A stretch of DNA of 25,848 nt from Acidobacteriaceae bacterium. GTDB lineage: Bacteria > Acidobacteriota > Terriglobia > Terriglobales > Acidobacteriaceae. Below the pieces are notes generated by a model. It was not told the DNA's origin. It saw only the letters and a program-made list of their open reading frames with translations, and did not search any database. Below are positions 1 to 7,808 of the stretch, piece by piece. How positions within the stretch are numbered: position 1 is the stretch's first letter; every line of letters starts with the position of its first letter. Location of the stretch: contig PMCH01000103.1 of assembly GCA_003154055.1 (NCBI GenBank), positions 13,614-39,461 on the forward strand. The letters are read 5' to 3'. A program made the position numbers and the translations under genes.

Positions 1-283
1 CCTGCAAGACCATTTCGCTGAGTCTTGGCACCTGCTGGTACCAGCCCGTGGTTCCCACGACGATGTTCTTTCGGGCCCGGATGCAGGCCTCGGCGTTGGC
101 GACAACCGATGCGGGCGTGGTGAAGTCGATCACCACATCACTGCCGGTGAGAAAGTCGGGGGTGAGGGCGCTGGCATTCCGATTCTCGGCCTCGTGCAGG
201 ACGCGCACGTGGTGACGGCGCTCCCGAGCCACTTCCGCGACCAGGGCGCCGGTCTTGCCGCAACCGAGGATGAGCAGATTCAT
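1..283 (-). CDS. dapB: 4-hydroxy-tetrahydrodipicolinate reductase, N-terminal part (cut by window edge)
   Basis: DapB reduces the dipicolinate precursor with NAD(P)H in the cytoplasmic lysine/diaminopimelate pathway. The visible 94 residues begin with a Rossmann-type nucleotide-binding turn (GCGKTG, residues 7-12). They also contain the family signature DVVIDFTTP followed by ARKNIVVGTTGW, the dinucleotide-domain segment of DapB. The N-terminal loop is shorter than the usual GAAGRMG type, so this looks like the short DapB variant. The ATG at 283-281 is preceded by GAAGG at a good distance, which fixes the start. It is the last visible gene of an asd-lysC-dapB unit and lies 177 bases after the lysC stop. 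The C-terminal catalytic domain is outside the window, so completeness cannot be judged. Confidence 0.9.
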   Translation of the reverse strand, partial: MNLLILGCGKTGALVAEVARERRHHVRVLHEAENRNASALTPDFLTGSDVVIDFTTPASVVANAEACIRARKNIVVGTTGWYQQVPRLSEMVLQ

Positions 284-295
284 ACGCAAACCTTC

Positions 296-452
296 AACCG
301 CAGAGTACGCAGAGATCGCGGAGAACATCTGGAGATTTCATTCGTGCACATGTGATGGCCCCGGTCGGTGCACGCGATCTTAGTGAGTCCTGGACGTTGT
401 TCGCAACTCCCGCAGCCCGATGTTCTCTGCGCTCTCTGCGTACTCTGCGGTT
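296..452. repeat. Inverted repeat (34-bp arms) in the lysC-dapB gap
   Basis: The arms lie at 296-329 and 419-452 and match at 32 of 34 positions as reverse complements, with an 89-base spacer. Each arm is itself an imperfect tandem of a CGCAGAG-type unit with a period of about 8-9 bases. The left arm directly abuts the dapB ribosome-binding site (GAAGG, 291-295 on the complement). The right arm starts 8 bases after the lysC stop codon. I read it as a dispersed palindromic repeat; a regulatory effect on dapB is only inference. Confidence 0.85.
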
Positions 453-460
453 CAGCGATG

Positions 461-1834
461 TCACGCGAAAACTTCAGGGTCCACTTCCGCGAAGAATTCC
501 CGATGGAGCCGCCGGACGACCTCGGCCGCCTCATCTTCTTCGATCACAAAGGTCAGGTTGATTTCCGAAGCGCCCTGGGAAATCATCCGGATCTTCACGT
601 CTTCCAGAATGCCGAACACTTTTGCGGCCATGCCCGGTGTATCGCGCAGGTTCTCCCCGACCAGGCAAATAATCGCCTTCCGGCCCTCGTACTTTACGTC
701 GGCAATTTTGGCCAGGTCGGAGGCCAGCGCGGGGATCTGCTCGTTGGTTTCGACTGTCAGCGAAACGCTGACTTCTGAAGTGGCGACCACGTCCACCGAC
801 ACCTCGTGGTCATTGAAGACGTCGAAGATGGACTTCAGATATCCGTGCACCAGGAGGCGGCGAGGAGCAGCCACGTCCACAATCGTGGTTTTCTTTTTTA
901 AGGCAATCGCCTTGAAGATATTGGTGCAGCGGGGCCCCCGGGCTGTGATCTTCGTTCCTTCGCATGTCGGATTCAGCGAATTCAAAACATACACCGGGAT
1001 GTTCTTCTGAATGGCCGGCAACACGGTGGCGGGATGGAGCACCTTGGCGCCAAAATAGGCTAGCTCGGCGGCCTCGTCAAAACTGATGACCTTGATGCGG
1101 CGCGCGTCCGGGCAGAGGCGCGGGTCGGTGGTCATCATGCCATCCACGTCGGTCCAGATCTCGATGCGCTCGGCGTCAAGACCGGCGCCGAAGATGGCGG
1201 CCGAGAAATCTGATCCGCCACGGCCGATCGTGGTCGTGACGCCAGCGCGGGTCGATCCGATGAATCCGCCCATCACCGGCACCTTCGCGGCGTCCAGCAG
1301 CGGCTTGACCTTCTTCTGCAGGCGCTGGTTAGTTTCCTCGAACTGGGGAACCGCGCGCGTGTAGTTGGCGTCGGTCACCAGGCACTGGCGCGAGTCCACG
1401 TGCGTGCCGGGCAGGCCATGGGCGACGAAGGCTGCGGCGACAATCTTGCTGGAAAGCATTTCGCCGAAGGCGGCAACGTAGTCGTAAGTGCGCGGTGTGA
1501 TTTCGCCCACGGCGCCGATTCCGCGCAGCAATTCGTCCAGATCCTCGAAGTCGGCGCCCAGTTCGCTGTGGAATTCGGTAAAGAGGGCGGTACCGAGCAA
1601 CTCCCCAGCGGTCTCGTAGTGGCGTTCGCGGAGCGCACGTGCCAGCTTCAGAGCGCCTTTGCGATCGCCCGCGCCGGCCGCTTTTCCCATGGCGAGCAGG
1701 GAATCGGTCACCTTCGACATGGCACTGACAACCACCACCGGACGATCCGTTAGCCTGCCCTTGACGATCTGCGCCACCCGCCCGATCGCCTCGGAATCCT
1801 GCACGGAAGTTCCGCCGAATTTCATGACGATCAT
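461..1834 (-). CDS. lysC: Aspartate kinase
   Basis: Aspartokinase phosphorylates aspartate, the first step toward lysine, threonine and methionine. From the chosen ATG the protein has 457 residues, a normal length for a monofunctional LysC. The kinase domain opens with KFGGTS (residues 5-10) and carries the conserved TTTIGRGGSDFSAA segment near the middle. The last 150 residues or so look like paired ACT domains (SVSLTVE and later MISQGASEINLTFVIEE), which in the family bind the feedback amino acid. The ATG at 1834-1832 has AAGGAG 11 bases upstream. A second ATG three codons further in (1825) is an alternative. The frame stays open further upstream into the inverted repeat, but that part has no family similarity. 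It follows asd and precedes dapB on the same strand. Confidence 0.95.
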   Translation of the reverse strand: MIVMKFGGTSVQDSEAIGRVAQIVKGRLTDRPVVVVSAMSKVTDSLLAMGKAAGAGDRKGALKLARALRERHYETAGELLGTALFTEFHSELGADFEDLDELLRGIGAVGEITPRTYDYVAAFGEMLSSKIVAAAFVAHGLPGTHVDSRQCLVTDANYTRAVPQFEETNQRLQKKVKPLLDAAKVPVMGGFIGSTRAGVTTTIGRGGSDFSAAIFGAGLDAERIEIWTDVDGMMTTDPRLCPDARRIKVISFDEAAELAYFGAKVLHPATVLPAIQKNIPVYVLNSLNPTCEGTKITARGPRCTNIFKAIALKKKTTIVDVAAPRRLLVHGYLKSIFDVFNDHEVSVDVVATSEVSVSLTVETNEQIPALASDLAKIADVKYEGRKAIICLVGENLRDTPGMAAKVFGILEDVKIRMISQGASEINLTFVIEEDEAAEVVRRLHREFFAEVDPEVFA

Positions 1835-1860
1835 GGGCGGGGCTGCTCCTTCGAAAAATA

Positions 1861-1959
1861 TCCACCACGGAGGCACGGAGACACGGACAAAGGCAAGCTC
1901 GGGAGAGTCACAGGAACAGCAACAGAATTTCCTCCGTGTCTCCGTGCCTCCGTGGTGGA
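1861..1959. repeat. Perfect 27-bp inverted repeat in the asd-lysC gap
   Basis: The arms at 1861-1887 and 1933-1959 are exact reverse complements with a 45-base loop. The arm is a tandem of CACGGAG-type units with a period of about 8. It starts 14 bases after the asd stop codon, in the direction of transcription, and ends 9 bases before the lysC Shine-Dalgarno sequence (CTCCTT on the plus strand, 1846-1851). On the mRNA it would fold into a long stem. No T-tract follows, so a classical intrinsic terminator is unlikely. Confidence 0.9.
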
Positions 1960-1973
1960 CCGGATGCCCGATC

Positions 1974-3023
1974 TCACAAATATCCTTTCGCCTTCAGCAG
2001 TTCGGCATTCAGCAGCGCGGCACCCGCGGCTCCTCGAATCGTATTGTGCGAGAGCACGGTGAACTTCCAGTCCAGCACCCCGCACGGACGCAGACGGCCA
2101 ACGGTGGTCGTCATGCCGCCGCCCAGATCGAGATCGAAGCGTGGTTGCGGACGATCCGCGGCTGTCGTGTACATCACCGGTTGCTCGGGTGCGCTGGGCA
2201 GGTGCAATTGCTGCGGCTCGGCGCGAAAACTGTTCCACGCCTTAATGATCTCTTCGGGCCGTGCTTTCTTCTGCAGTCGAACCGAGACCGACTCGGTATG
2301 GCCGTCCTCCACCGCCACGCGATTGCACTGCGCGCTCATGGCGAAGGGTGCCGGGACCACGCTTGATCCGGTGAGTTTTCCCAGCAGCTTCTGGGTCTCC
2401 TCTTCCATCTTTTCTTCTTCGTTCGCGATGTAGGGGATCACATTGCCCAGAATGTCGAGCGAGGCGACGCCGGGATAGCCGGCACCGCTGACCGCTTGCA
2501 TGGTGACGGCCATCACCGTCTCAAGTCCGAAAGTGGTATGCAATGGAGCGAGCGCCAGAACAAGTCCGATAGCGGAACAGTTTGGATTGGTAACCACAAA
2601 GCCGCCGCTGGAGCGTCGCCAGGACTGAGTGTCGATGAGCCGGATATGGTCGCCGTTCACCTCCGGAATTACCAGGGGAACGTCGGCCTGCATGCGAAGG
2701 GCGCTAGAGTTGGAGACCACGGCGCAACCCGCGGCGGCGAACCGCGGTTCCAGGTCGCGAGCGATTGCGGAATCGAGCGCCGCGAAGATGATTTTTGGAG
2801 CGCCCTCGGGTTTGGCCGGGGACACGGTCATCGCTGCGATGTTGACGGGAATGGCAGTCTTCAATCGCCAGCGCGCAGCTTCGGCATAGGGACGCCCTTC
2901 CGAGCGGTCGGAGGCCGCCAGCCACGAGACCTCGAACCATGGATGATGCTCGAGCATCTGGATGAACCGCTGACCCACGATGCCCGTTGCGCCCAGTATT
3001 CCTACGGAGAGTTTGTTTGACAT
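1974..3023 (-). CDS. asd: Aspartate-semialdehyde dehydrogenase
   Basis: This enzyme reduces aspartyl phosphate to aspartate semialdehyde with NADPH, the branch point to lysine and to threonine/methionine. The 349 residues begin with a nucleotide-binding GATGIVGQRF (11-20). They contain the catalytic cysteine in NPNCS (C149) and the conserved histidine in DGHTESVSV (H242). The NPNCSAIG context and GHTESVSV tail resemble the archaeal/fungal-like ASADH branch rather than the enterobacterial type. It is the first gene of the asd-lysC-dapB unit. Its ATG has no convincing Shine-Dalgarno sequence, but a TATAAAAT box lies only 13 bases upstream, suggesting a very short leader. Confidence 0.95.
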   Translation of the reverse strand: MSNKLSVGILGATGIVGQRFIQMLEHHPWFEVSWLAASDRSEGRPYAEAARWRLKTAIPVNIAAMTVSPAKPEGAPKIIFAALDSAIARDLEPRFAAAGCAVVSNSSALRMQADVPLVIPEVNGDHIRLIDTQSWRRSSGGFVVTNPNCSAIGLVLALAPLHTTFGLETVMAVTMQAVSGAGYPGVASLDILGNVIPYIANEEEKMEEETQKLLGKLTGSSVVPAPFAMSAQCNRVAVEDGHTESVSVRLQKKARPEEIIKAWNSFRAEPQQLHLPSAPEQPVMYTTAADRPQPRFDLDLGGGMTTTVGRLRPCGVLDWKFTVLSHNTIRGAAGAALLNAELLKAKGYL

Positions 3024-3036
3024 GGATTCAGTTTTG

Positions 3037-3044
3037 ATTTTATA
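3037..3044 (-). promoter_or_regulatory. Putative -10 box of the asd-lysC-dapB operon
   Basis: TATAAAAT reads on the minus strand, 13 bases before the asd ATG. No good -35 hexamer is visible at 16-18 bases. If the box is real, transcription would start about 7-8 bases before the ATG, giving a nearly leaderless mRNA. That fits the lack of a ribosome-binding site there. Confidence 0.35.
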
Positions 3045-3110
3045 CCAGCGAAATTCTCACCAGAATTAGCTGGGCGATACCCCCTGTTTCTGGAGTCTCG
3101 GTTTTGAGTG

Positions 3111-3149
3111 CCGGAGGAGAGTACGCCCTTACGTGCGTATCGCCTCCGG
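3111..3149. other. Interrupted stem-loop in the divergent asd/galT region
   Basis: CCGGAGG (3111-3117) pairs with CCTCCGG (3143-3149), and TACGC inside it pairs with GCGTA. The two stems are separated by a small internal loop and closed by a loop of about 8 bases. The element ends 34 bases before the galT ATG. It has no T-tract. It may be a leader structure of galT, a protein-binding palindrome, or chance in GC-rich DNA. Confidence 0.4.
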
Positions 3150-3183
3150 GCGAACTCAGTTAGCCTTGTAGCGGAGAATTCAT

Positions 3184-4212
3184 ATGCCGGAACTTCGCCA
3201 AAATTTTGCTACCAAAGAATGGGTCGTCATCGCCACCGAGCGCGCGCGCCGCCCGGAACAGATGGTGCAGCACCGTGAACGGAAAGTAATAGCGCCGTTC
3301 GTATCGAGTTGCCCCTTCTGTCCGGGGAACGAGGGGTTGACTCCGCCCGAATTGTTGCGGGTGCCGGCCTCGCCGGATGCGCCATGGCACGTGCGCGTGG
3401 TGCCCAACAAGTTCGCCGCTTTGTCCCGGGACGTTCAGCCAACGCGCACCGTGCACCGCTCCCGTCGTACCGTGAACGGGTTCGGCGCTCATGACGTGAT
3501 CATCGAAACGCCGGATCACTCCCAGATCCTTGCCCTCATGCCTGATTCCTACGTGGCGGAAATCCTGCGGGTCTACAAGACGCGCTATGACGAGCTCAGC
3601 CTCGATCCCCGCGTCGCCCATATCACGATCTTCAAGAACCACGGGCCCGATGCCGGCACCAGCCTGGAGCATCCCCATTCGCAACTGGTGGCCACTCCGG
3701 TGATTTCGCACCAGGTGCGGGAGCGCTTCCAGCACGCGATGCGGCACTATGACGACTACGGTGAGTGCATGTTCTGCCAGATGATCGAGGAGGAATTGCA
3801 GGACGAAAGCCGTATCGTGATGGTTTCGGAGCATTTCGTGGCGATGGAACTGTACGCATCACCCGCCCCGTTCTGCACCCACATTTACCCGCGGCGCCAT
3901 ATGGCAAGTTTCGGCGACGTGGGCGCGGCCGAGATCAACGACCTCTCCCGCGTGCTCAGGACACTGCTGGCGAAGCTTTATCACGGGTTGGCCGATCCGG
4001 ATTTTAACTTCACCATACGCAGCGCCCCGGCCGAGAACGTAGGGGTAAAATATTTCCATTGGTACCTGAGCATCATCCCGCGCCTGACGCGGGTCGCTGG
4101 ATTTGAGTTGGGTTCCGGAATGTTCATCAACACGGTGCTGCCCGAGGCAGCGGCGGAGTTCCTGCGCAAAGTGGACGCCGAAGCCGCTGGAACGGCGGTC
4201 GCGGGCAGCTAG
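3184..4212 (+). CDS. galT: Galactose-1-phosphate uridylyltransferase (HIT superfamily)
   Basis: GalT moves UMP from UDP-glucose to galactose-1-phosphate in the Leloir pathway. The 342-residue protein has the zinc-type CPFC pair (C43, C46) and a second pair CMFC (C195, C198). The active-site segment is NHGPDAGTS followed by HPHSQ, with H163 and H165; the nucleotidyl-accepting histidine is expected at the second. The C-terminal half has the typical FHWYLSIIPRL segment of the second HIT-like domain. The ATG follows GCGGAG with 7 bases spacing. Related enzymes of this superfamily act on other sugar or adenylyl phosphates, and no galK or galE lies nearby, so the exact substrate is inferred. It stands alone, divergent from asd. 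Confidence 0.88.
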   Translation: MPELRQNFATKEWVVIATERARRPEQMVQHRERKVIAPFVSSCPFCPGNEGLTPPELLRVPASPDAPWHVRVVPNKFAALSRDVQPTRTVHRSRRTVNGFGAHDVIIETPDHSQILALMPDSYVAEILRVYKTRYDELSLDPRVAHITIFKNHGPDAGTSLEHPHSQLVATPVISHQVRERFQHAMRHYDDYGECMFCQMIEEELQDESRIVMVSEHFVAMELYASPAPFCTHIYPRRHMASFGDVGAAEINDLSRVLRTLLAKLYHGLADPDFNFTIRSAPAENVGVKYFHWYLSIIPRLTRVAGFELGSGMFINTVLPEAAAEFLRKVDAEAAGTAVAGS

Positions 4213-4323
4213 CCCGAATTCGGATGGAAGGGGCGAACCGATGGGGGCGGATGCGGTCTCATCACTGGCTCTGGCTCTGCTCTGCCAACGGTGAAATCGT
4301 TTCCCGAAACGGGGAGCGGCAGG

Positions 4324-5418
4324 TCAGTTTCTTTCGCGGCCCAACTCGTGCGGGAAAAAGTTTTCGTTGAGCGGGCCGAACTTGCGCTTTTCGGCGTAGA
4401 TACGCCAGCGGCGCCACACGATGCGAAGGCTCGCCATCACCGGGATGGACAGATAAACTCCGAGCACGCCCGCGATCTCCCCGCCGGCAAGAATGCCAAA
4501 CAGGGCCGCCAGCGGATGCAGTTGCACGCTTTCTCCCATCACCCGGGGGGCGATCACGTAGTCCTGTACCACCCGCCAGACGATCAGGAACAGCAGGAGA
4601 AGGACCCAGTGGGAGTAGCCGGCGAGGACGGCCACGATCATCATGGCCAGTCCGGCGACCAGGGGGCCAACCACCGGAACGAACTCCAGCACGCCGCCGG
4701 CGGTTCCCAGCACCATCGCATAGGGCACGCGAAGAATTCCCAGGAATGAGGCATAGGCCACCATCGACAATCCCGCCAGGGTCAACTGAGCGCGGATAAA
4801 ATGCGCCAGCATCTGGTTCAGATCGCTGAACACGTCCTGCAGGAATTCGCGTTGGGAGCGGGAGTGTACCAGCGAAATCACTACCCCATGGAAGTTGGCG
4901 CCATCCCGCAGGAAGAAAATCGCCAGGATCGGAACCAGGAACAGTACCCATATCTGCCGGGCGGACTCAGCGACGCGAACACCGGCGCGCTGCGCAAAAT
5001 CCGATAGCTCCTGCCGGTGGTTCTGGAGGAACCCCTGGATCCGTGCCCGGGTGGGGTCGCTCCATCCGTGCTCCTTGCCCAGGTCCTGGGCAATCTGCCC
5101 GGAACCGACTTTCTCCATAAGTCCGGGCAAAGCCTCGCCGAGGCGGGCTCCCTGGCGGGTAATCCTCGGGCCCACGAAGAATGCCACCAGCCCGATGCCG
5201 ACCAGCAAGAGAAGGTAGATGAGGGCGATGGCCCGGCCCCGGCCCCGAATCAGCTTATCCAGCCGCAAGATCGCGGGATTCATCAGATAGGCAAAAAAGA
5301 TAGCGAATAGAAACAGCAGGAGCGTCTGGCGGGCGACGTAAAGGAACCCCAGTCCCAGGGCGAAAAACAATACCGTGGAGAGAACGCGGGTTGTGCGTGA
5401 ATCAAAGATCGACAACAA
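4324..5418 (-). CDS. AI-2E family (PerM/UPF0118) membrane transporter
   Basis: This is a 364-residue inner-membrane protein. Hydrophobic segments lie at about 11-48 (two helices), 62-82, 155-171, 211-229, 234-262, 268-285 and 303-328, the usual plan of the family. Signature stretches are VLEFVPVVGP (243-252) and DYVIAPRVMGESVQLHP (286-302). Family members have been assigned to autoinducer-2 export, Na+/H+ antiport or other small-molecule transport, so the substrate here is unknown. The only start before the first helix is TTG at 5418-5416 (a second TTG follows it), with only weak GGTGG upstream. It is the last gene of the leftward cluster, after a gap with a perfect hairpin, and is convergent with galT. 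Confidence 0.88.
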   Translation of the reverse strand: MLSIFDSRTTRVLSTVLFFALGLGFLYVARQTLLLFLFAIFFAYLMNPAILRLDKLIRGRGRAIALIYLLLLVGIGLVAFFVGPRITRQGARLGEALPGLMEKVGSGQIAQDLGKEHGWSDPTRARIQGFLQNHRQELSDFAQRAGVRVAESARQIWVLFLVPILAIFFLRDGANFHGVVISLVHSRSQREFLQDVFSDLNQMLAHFIRAQLTLAGLSMVAYASFLGILRVPYAMVLGTAGGVLEFVPVVGPLVAGLAMMIVAVLAGYSHWVLLLLFLIVWRVVQDYVIAPRVMGESVQLHPLAALFGILAGGEIAGVLGVYLSIPVMASLRIVWRRWRIYAEKRKFGPLNENFFPHELGRERN

Positions 5419-5481
5419 TTCGCCACCGCTTTGAGCTCGCGACGAACGCTCTTCGCGTAACGCCCATGGTTATCGTAGCGC

Positions 5482-5506
5482 CGGGACTGGAATGCGTGCA
5501 GTCCCG
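5482..5506. other. Perfect 8-bp hairpin upstream of the AI-2E gene
   Basis: CGGGACTG (5482-5489) and CAGTCCCG (5499-5506) form a perfect stem with a 9-base loop in the 136-base gap between the secreted-protein gene and the AI-2E gene. No T-tract follows on the minus strand. It could be a weak terminator, a processing site, or a leader element of the downstream gene. Confidence 0.5.
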
Positions 5507-5554
5507 AAAGGGGCTGACCCTCCAGCGGGAGCTGTTTCCCGACGACCTATGGCC

Positions 5555-6274
5555 TCAATCCCGCACTACTTCCGTATTCTCGGTCGGAACCTGTATGCGT
5601 ATTACCTTGAACTGGTCATCCAGCCAGAGTTCCCATGCGCCCGCATCGCTTTTCAGTTCCACTTTGAACAGACTTTGTTCCGTCCCCCGCACCGTTGTCT
5701 TTTGCCGTCCCAGAAACTCCATGCTCACCGGCGCCGATGAGCGCTGATGCGGATTCAAGGTTCCGAACTGCATGCGTTGGCACGGCTCCGCTTTCCCCTT
5801 GGGGCATGCCAGGGCTAGGTATTTCCATACCAGTAATTCGCGGTGCACAAAAAAGTAGTCGTCCAGAATGCTGGTGGAGGAGGGCAGCAGATAGGGCTGC
5901 TCCTGCGGCTTCTCGTCGGGATTGGCACTCCATTTCTGCATCAGGACCTGATCGTTGGGCAGGATACCCGACTGGGCTTTGCCGGGACTCAATTCTTTCC
6001 AGTCGTAACGCCGGATCTCGCCCGTCGCCGTCAACTGCATCTCCGAGCTTTGCGCGGCTTGGTTGGCGACTCCTTCCGTCTTGAATTCGGACTGGATGAC
6101 GCTGCCGTTCGCATTCTGAGTGATCGAGAATGTCTCCGTCCCCATTCGACGGCCGGCCATGAACACCCCGAAAGAGCCGGAGTCCACTTTCTTACCTTCG
6201 GTTTCCTTGGAGCCCGCCGATACCGCAGCCGGCAGTGCCAGAATCAGAGCCAACAGATAAAGACGATACTTCAA
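5555..6274 (-). CDS. Secreted protein of unknown function
   Basis: I do not recognise a named family with certainty. The 239-residue product has a clear signal peptide (hydrophobic LYLLALILALPAAVSA, cleavage near residue 20). The mature part looks mainly beta-stranded: SGSFGVFMAGRRMGTETFSI, a central FKTEG strand region, and a C-terminal FKVELKSDAGAWELWLDDQF. This is reminiscent of DUF3108/DUF6134-type periplasmic proteins, an inference from general appearance only. The start is TTG at 6274-6272, which overlaps the shikimate kinase stop as TTGA. AGGAG lies 7 bases upstream, so the TTG is well supported and translation is probably coupled. It closes the sigma-to-aroK gene run. Confidence 0.82.
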   Translation of the reverse strand: MKYRLYLLALILALPAAVSAGSKETEGKKVDSGSFGVFMAGRRMGTETFSITQNANGSVIQSEFKTEGVANQAAQSSEMQLTATGEIRRYDWKELSPGKAQSGILPNDQVLMQKWSANPDEKPQEQPYLLPSSTSILDDYFFVHRELLVWKYLALACPKGKAEPCQRMQFGTLNPHQRSSAPVSMEFLGRQKTTVRGTEQSLFKVELKSDAGAWELWLDDQFKVIRIQVPTENTEVVRD

Positions 6275-6843
6275 AGTGATTCTCCTCTCCCGGAATTGGC
6301 AGGACGATCGGGCAAAGCGCCGGGGCCGCTTGCCGCTGCGAGTTGCAATGCCACTTCGATCTCGGTACAGATTGCAGCCAGATCCTTGCCCTGCGTCTCG
6401 ACCACCATTGTCGCCTGTCGATAGCCGGGAAGCCGCTCCTGGTAGAGTTGGGTAAACTGGTCGCGATTTTTCCGCAACGGCCGCTCGATCGTGTCCTGCA
6501 AGCTGCGTTGCCAGAGTTCGTCGACCGGAGTTTCCAGGAAGACCGACGTCCGCTCCCGCAACAGCTGGCGATTCTCCTCTTGCGCGAACGCCCCGCCGCC
6601 GAGGGCCACGACGCTGTTGGCCGGATTCGCGGCAAGCAGATCCTTCAAGGCGGCAGTCTCGGCCGTACGGAATGCCGGCTCTCCTTCCGCTTCGAAAATC
6701 TGCGGAATGGTTGTCCGCTCGCGGGATTCAATGCGGGTATCCAGGTCCACGAAGTCCCAGCGCAGGCGCCGGGCAAGTTCCTGCCCCACGCTGCTCTTGC
6801 CCGAAGCCATGTATCCCACCAGAAACACGGCGCGCACTCCCAT
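6271..6843 (-). CDS. aroK: Shikimate kinase
   Basis: AroK phosphorylates shikimate with ATP in the pathway to chorismate and the aromatic amino acids. From the ATG at 6843-6841 the protein has 190 residues. It has a Walker A motif GYMASGKS (10-17), the shikimate-binding D35 in DLDTR, R59 in EPAFR, the glycine triplet GGG (82-84), and lid/ATP contacts at RPL (R121) and around R138. All expected catalytic positions are present. The frame is open for 34 more codons upstream, but GGAG lies 5 bases before 6843 and family proteins start just before the P-loop strand. The C-terminal 25 residues (Ala/Gly/Pro-rich) exceed the usual fold. No other aro genes are nearby; it lies within a sigma/anti-sigma cluster. 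Confidence 0.93.
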   Translation of the reverse strand: MGVRAVFLVGYMASGKSSVGQELARRLRWDFVDLDTRIESRERTTIPQIFEAEGEPAFRTAETAALKDLLAANPANSVVALGGGAFAQEENRQLLRERTSVFLETPVDELWQRSLQDTIERPLRKNRDQFTQLYQERLPGYRQATMVVETQGKDLAAICTEIEVALQLAAASGPGALPDRPANSGRGESL

Positions 6844-6916
6844 GGCGCTCCACCAGGCACAACCCGGCATGGAACGCGGCATCGCCGCGCTCCTCTGCTC
6901 CGGTTGACGTTTGCTG

Positions 6917-7768
6917 TTAGCGTTGCTTGAGGCGGATTTTACCACTGAAAGACTTCAGGATAACCTCGGAAGCGGCCTTGCCTACCGTACCAAAGAAGGA
7001 ACGTCCCACTTCCACCGGGAACCGGTTGTTCTCCTTGGGCTTGAGCGGCACATCGCTCTGAACGTGTCCTTGCATGGAGTGGGCGGTGAAATCAGCGGAA
7101 GCGCCGGAGGCGATCAGCGCCTCGATGTCGCCGGTGTGGGTCGAAAAATTGTAGTCGCCGCCGGAACCGAAATCGCCGTCGTAGTAGATCCGACCGCTAC
7201 CAGAGTTGACCTGTACCAGCGGACCGGAGACTGAGTTCAGGTGGACATCGCCGCTAATGGAGGTGATCTCCACGTGCGCACTGCGGACGTCCGACAAAGT
7301 GATCGTCCCTTTCATGGTCTTCACATGCACATGGCCATGGCCCACGCTGCGAATCTCCACCGGTGCCGTGGCGCCTTCGACCGCAACGTCCGCCTGGATG
7401 CGCTCGGCGGAGATCGGTCCGTTCGACGAATGCAAATTGAGGGTGGTGTCCGGTGGAACCGTTACCTCGTAGTCGACTCGGCCGGTCTGTTCATCCGCGC
7501 CGGGCAGCAAATGCGACTCGAATTCGAGGCGGTTGCCCTCTTGTGAAATGTCAATCTTGGCCTTGTCTGAGTGGATCAGCGCGACCACCACTACCTCTCT
7601 GGTGGTGCCTGGTTTTACCGAGATCGAGCCGTATTCGGTGTCAACGGTGACGCTTGCCTTCGGGCCGACCGGGTAGCGATATTCCCTGCGGGTCTCGGCC
7701 GTGGCGGCGGATGCCAGACAGGCGACGACGACCAGACCTACGATCGCGGTGTGCTGCATACTCTCCAT
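6917..7768 (-). CDS. DUF4097-type secreted beta-repeat protein
   Basis: The 283-residue protein has a signal peptide (AIVGLVVVACLASAATA, cleavage about residue 24). It continues as a ladder of short beta strands with recurring motifs such as VDTEYGSISVKPG, LHSSNGPISAERI, VKTMKGTITLSDV, ITSISGDVHLNSV and VNSGSGRIYYDG. This repeating (G)xIxxxxxxG pattern is typical of the DUF4097 putative adhesin family, which builds a right-handed beta-helix-like fold. The biochemical function is unknown. The ATG at 7768 is preceded by AGGGG with 6 bases spacing; a second ATG lies three codons in. It sits directly after the anti-sigma factor gene, an arrangement that suggests it belongs to the same envelope-stress regulon, and 73 bases before aroK. 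Confidence 0.85.
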   Translation of the reverse strand: MESMQHTAIVGLVVVACLASAATAETRREYRYPVGPKASVTVDTEYGSISVKPGTTREVVVVALIHSDKAKIDISQEGNRLEFESHLLPGADEQTGRVDYEVTVPPDTTLNLHSSNGPISAERIQADVAVEGATAPVEIRSVGHGHVHVKTMKGTITLSDVRSAHVEITSISGDVHLNSVSGPLVQVNSGSGRIYYDGDFGSGGDYNFSTHTGDIEALIASGASADFTAHSMQGHVQSDVPLKPKENNRFPVEVGRSFFGTVGKAASEVILKSFSGKIRLKQR

Positions 7769-7808
7769 AAAACGCCCCTTGAACCGGACCGACCGGTGTT
7801 ACTTCGAC

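Noticed and set aside
1835..1973. Lysine riboswitch before lysC
   Set aside because: The gap is almost wholly taken by the palindromic repeat; there is no room for, and no visible sign of, an L-box core.
4296..4316. Small hairpin TTTCCCG/CGGGGA between galT and the AI-2E gene
   Set aside because: The stem is short with a wobble pair and a 3-base loop and has no T-tract, so it is within chance for GC-rich DNA.
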